Shown piece by piece: positions 61,236 to 62,000 of a stretch of 62,000 nt of DNA. Source of the DNA: Adiantum capillus-veneris. Lineage: Eukaryota; Streptophyta; Polypodiopsida; Polypodiales; Pteridaceae. The notes beneath the pieces are model-generated. The model had not been told where the DNA came from, ran no database searches, and saw only the letters and a list, made by a program, of their open reading frames with translations. The stretch's first letter is position 1, and each line of letters begins with the position of its first letter. A program made the position numbers and the translations under genes. The stretch spans positions 56,338,753-56,400,752 of the forward strand of contig CM043959.1 of assembly GCA_014529385.2 (NCBI GenBank), written 5' to 3'.

Positions 61236-62000
61236 GACTTCTAGGCTTAACAGATCTAGCTTGTTGTAGTAATACCTCTCTCAGTGTGTTCAAGTGTTTT
61301 GGTCAGGGAAAATCCAAAACTATGTCCAAAACCGTGAGCGTTCTCACAATTCTCTCAAATTGTCGGTTTTAGACACCCCTGACTTCCGGATGCATTTTGA
61401 GGCCTTAAACATTGTTTTTTTCAAAACTGACCAAAATGTATGCCTATGGCAACCATTTTGGTCAATTTACTCTAAGATCTGTAGTGCTGCTCTCAAGCTA
61501 CATTTTGATATGACCAAAACAGTGAGATGTAATTTGGAAAGTTGCTCTATCTGATGTTTTTGCAAGTGGTCAGTTTGAGCCTAAAATTGGTGTTTGCACT
61601 CCTTAGGCAATGATAAACCCAATGGTATACTTGGTTTCAAAAAATTTTCTCAATTTTTTTTCCCGACTTGTCTATCGCGATGGGCTCACCAAGTACCCCT
61701 TGAAGATGTCCAAATGCACTCAAACTTTGTGTACAGGGTATAATGGGCCTTCTGAACCCAAATATGAAGTCATATTTAAATTTTGATTTTTCTACAATGA
61801 ATTTTTGAGTCTATCGCGATAGACTCACCAGAGTGTTACTGGGATACAGTTTTTCAACTGTTTTCACAGATTTGACTTCCCCCTTCTCTTGAGATACTAC
61901 TCACCAAGTTTCAACCAATTTGGAATACTTTTCCTTTGTAACTTGCATCAAACAACAGTCTCTTTTCTGATCTTATAAAGTAATCCTCTTAGATGCACTT
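61236..62000 (-). other. E2 untranslated leader (incomplete)
   Basis: At least 765 bp upstream of gag, cut by the window end. No gene seen. Contains a 22-bp perfect palindrome at 61806-61827 centred on TATCGCGATA and a related CTATCGCGATGGGCTCA at about 61672. The E2 LTR has a third copy at 53532. Confidence 0.6.

Larger units (their letters stand above)
53194..62000 (-). mobile_element. E2: minus-strand LTR retrotransposon lacking polymerase
   Basis: Reading leftwards: leader (62000-61236, continuing beyond the window), gag, zinc knuckles, protease, a second retropepsin-like ORF, 3' untranslated region, polypurine tract and 3' LTR. No RT, RNase H or integrase motif is seen anywhere between protease and the LTR. 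It is therefore a non-autonomous relative of E1-type elements. The 5' LTR must lie to the right of the window. It inserted into the chromovirus fragment at 53193. Confidence 0.8.

Overview
The window looks like nuclear DNA of a land plant with a large, repeat-rich genome. Two intact plant-type genes are visible: a TOM7 homologue (1477-1689, minus) and a VQ-motif protein (26921-28339, minus). Almost everything else is transposable elements, their fragments, and GA/GT microsatellites. The abundance of (GA)n and (GT)n tracts, the L1-type LINE, and the Ty3/gypsy elements with Asp-type primer sites fit a vascular plant. A homosporous fern is a reasonable guess, but this is inference and not proven by the sequence.

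Layout. 1-2000: a Mutator-like MITE with a tRNA-like insert (130-545), then a Helitron-like element (716-1946) whose termini enclose the TOM7 gene. 3781-5532: a short non-autonomous LTR retrotransposon. 5533-13100: mostly gene-free, with tandem duplications, a protein-phase minisatellite (8723-9528) and a block of very long AT, GT and GA tracts (11513-12492). 13230-16334: a decayed Tat-type Ty3/gypsy element with two RNase H domains. 17810-24333: LINE 3' ends, a 195-bp Helitron, a tandem segmental duplication, and in its second copy a Helitron-like insertion with a foldback MITE nested inside. 26921-28339: the VQ gene; its upstream region is interrupted by a LINE (28850-48447), which is itself split in the endonuclease region by a 13.7-kb LTR retrotransposon (31130-44804, 5-bp duplication ATGTA). 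51290-53193: a decayed chromovirus-like integrase fragment. 53194-62000: a second LTR element on the minus strand, with gag, protease and a second protease-like ORF but no polymerase; it continues past the window.

How the parts relate. The big LTR element (E1) and the minus-strand element (E2) have related gag and protease regions. Both carry an extra retropepsin-like domain followed by a repeated LLxxQGxYxxNxxIW module: in E1 it is fused behind integrase, in E2 it stands in its own ORF. This shared accessory module, kept even where RT and integrase are gone, is the best candidate here for something undescribed. Two other candidates are MITEs that carry Pol III-like (tRNA-like) modules and a Helitron carrying a complete TOM7 gene. 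LTRs of two elements contain a compound (GT)n(GA)n tract downstream of their TATA box, so these microsatellites are partly spread by transposition.

Limits: all domain calls are by eye; no searches or alignments were run; splice sites of any multi-exon gene could not be tested.
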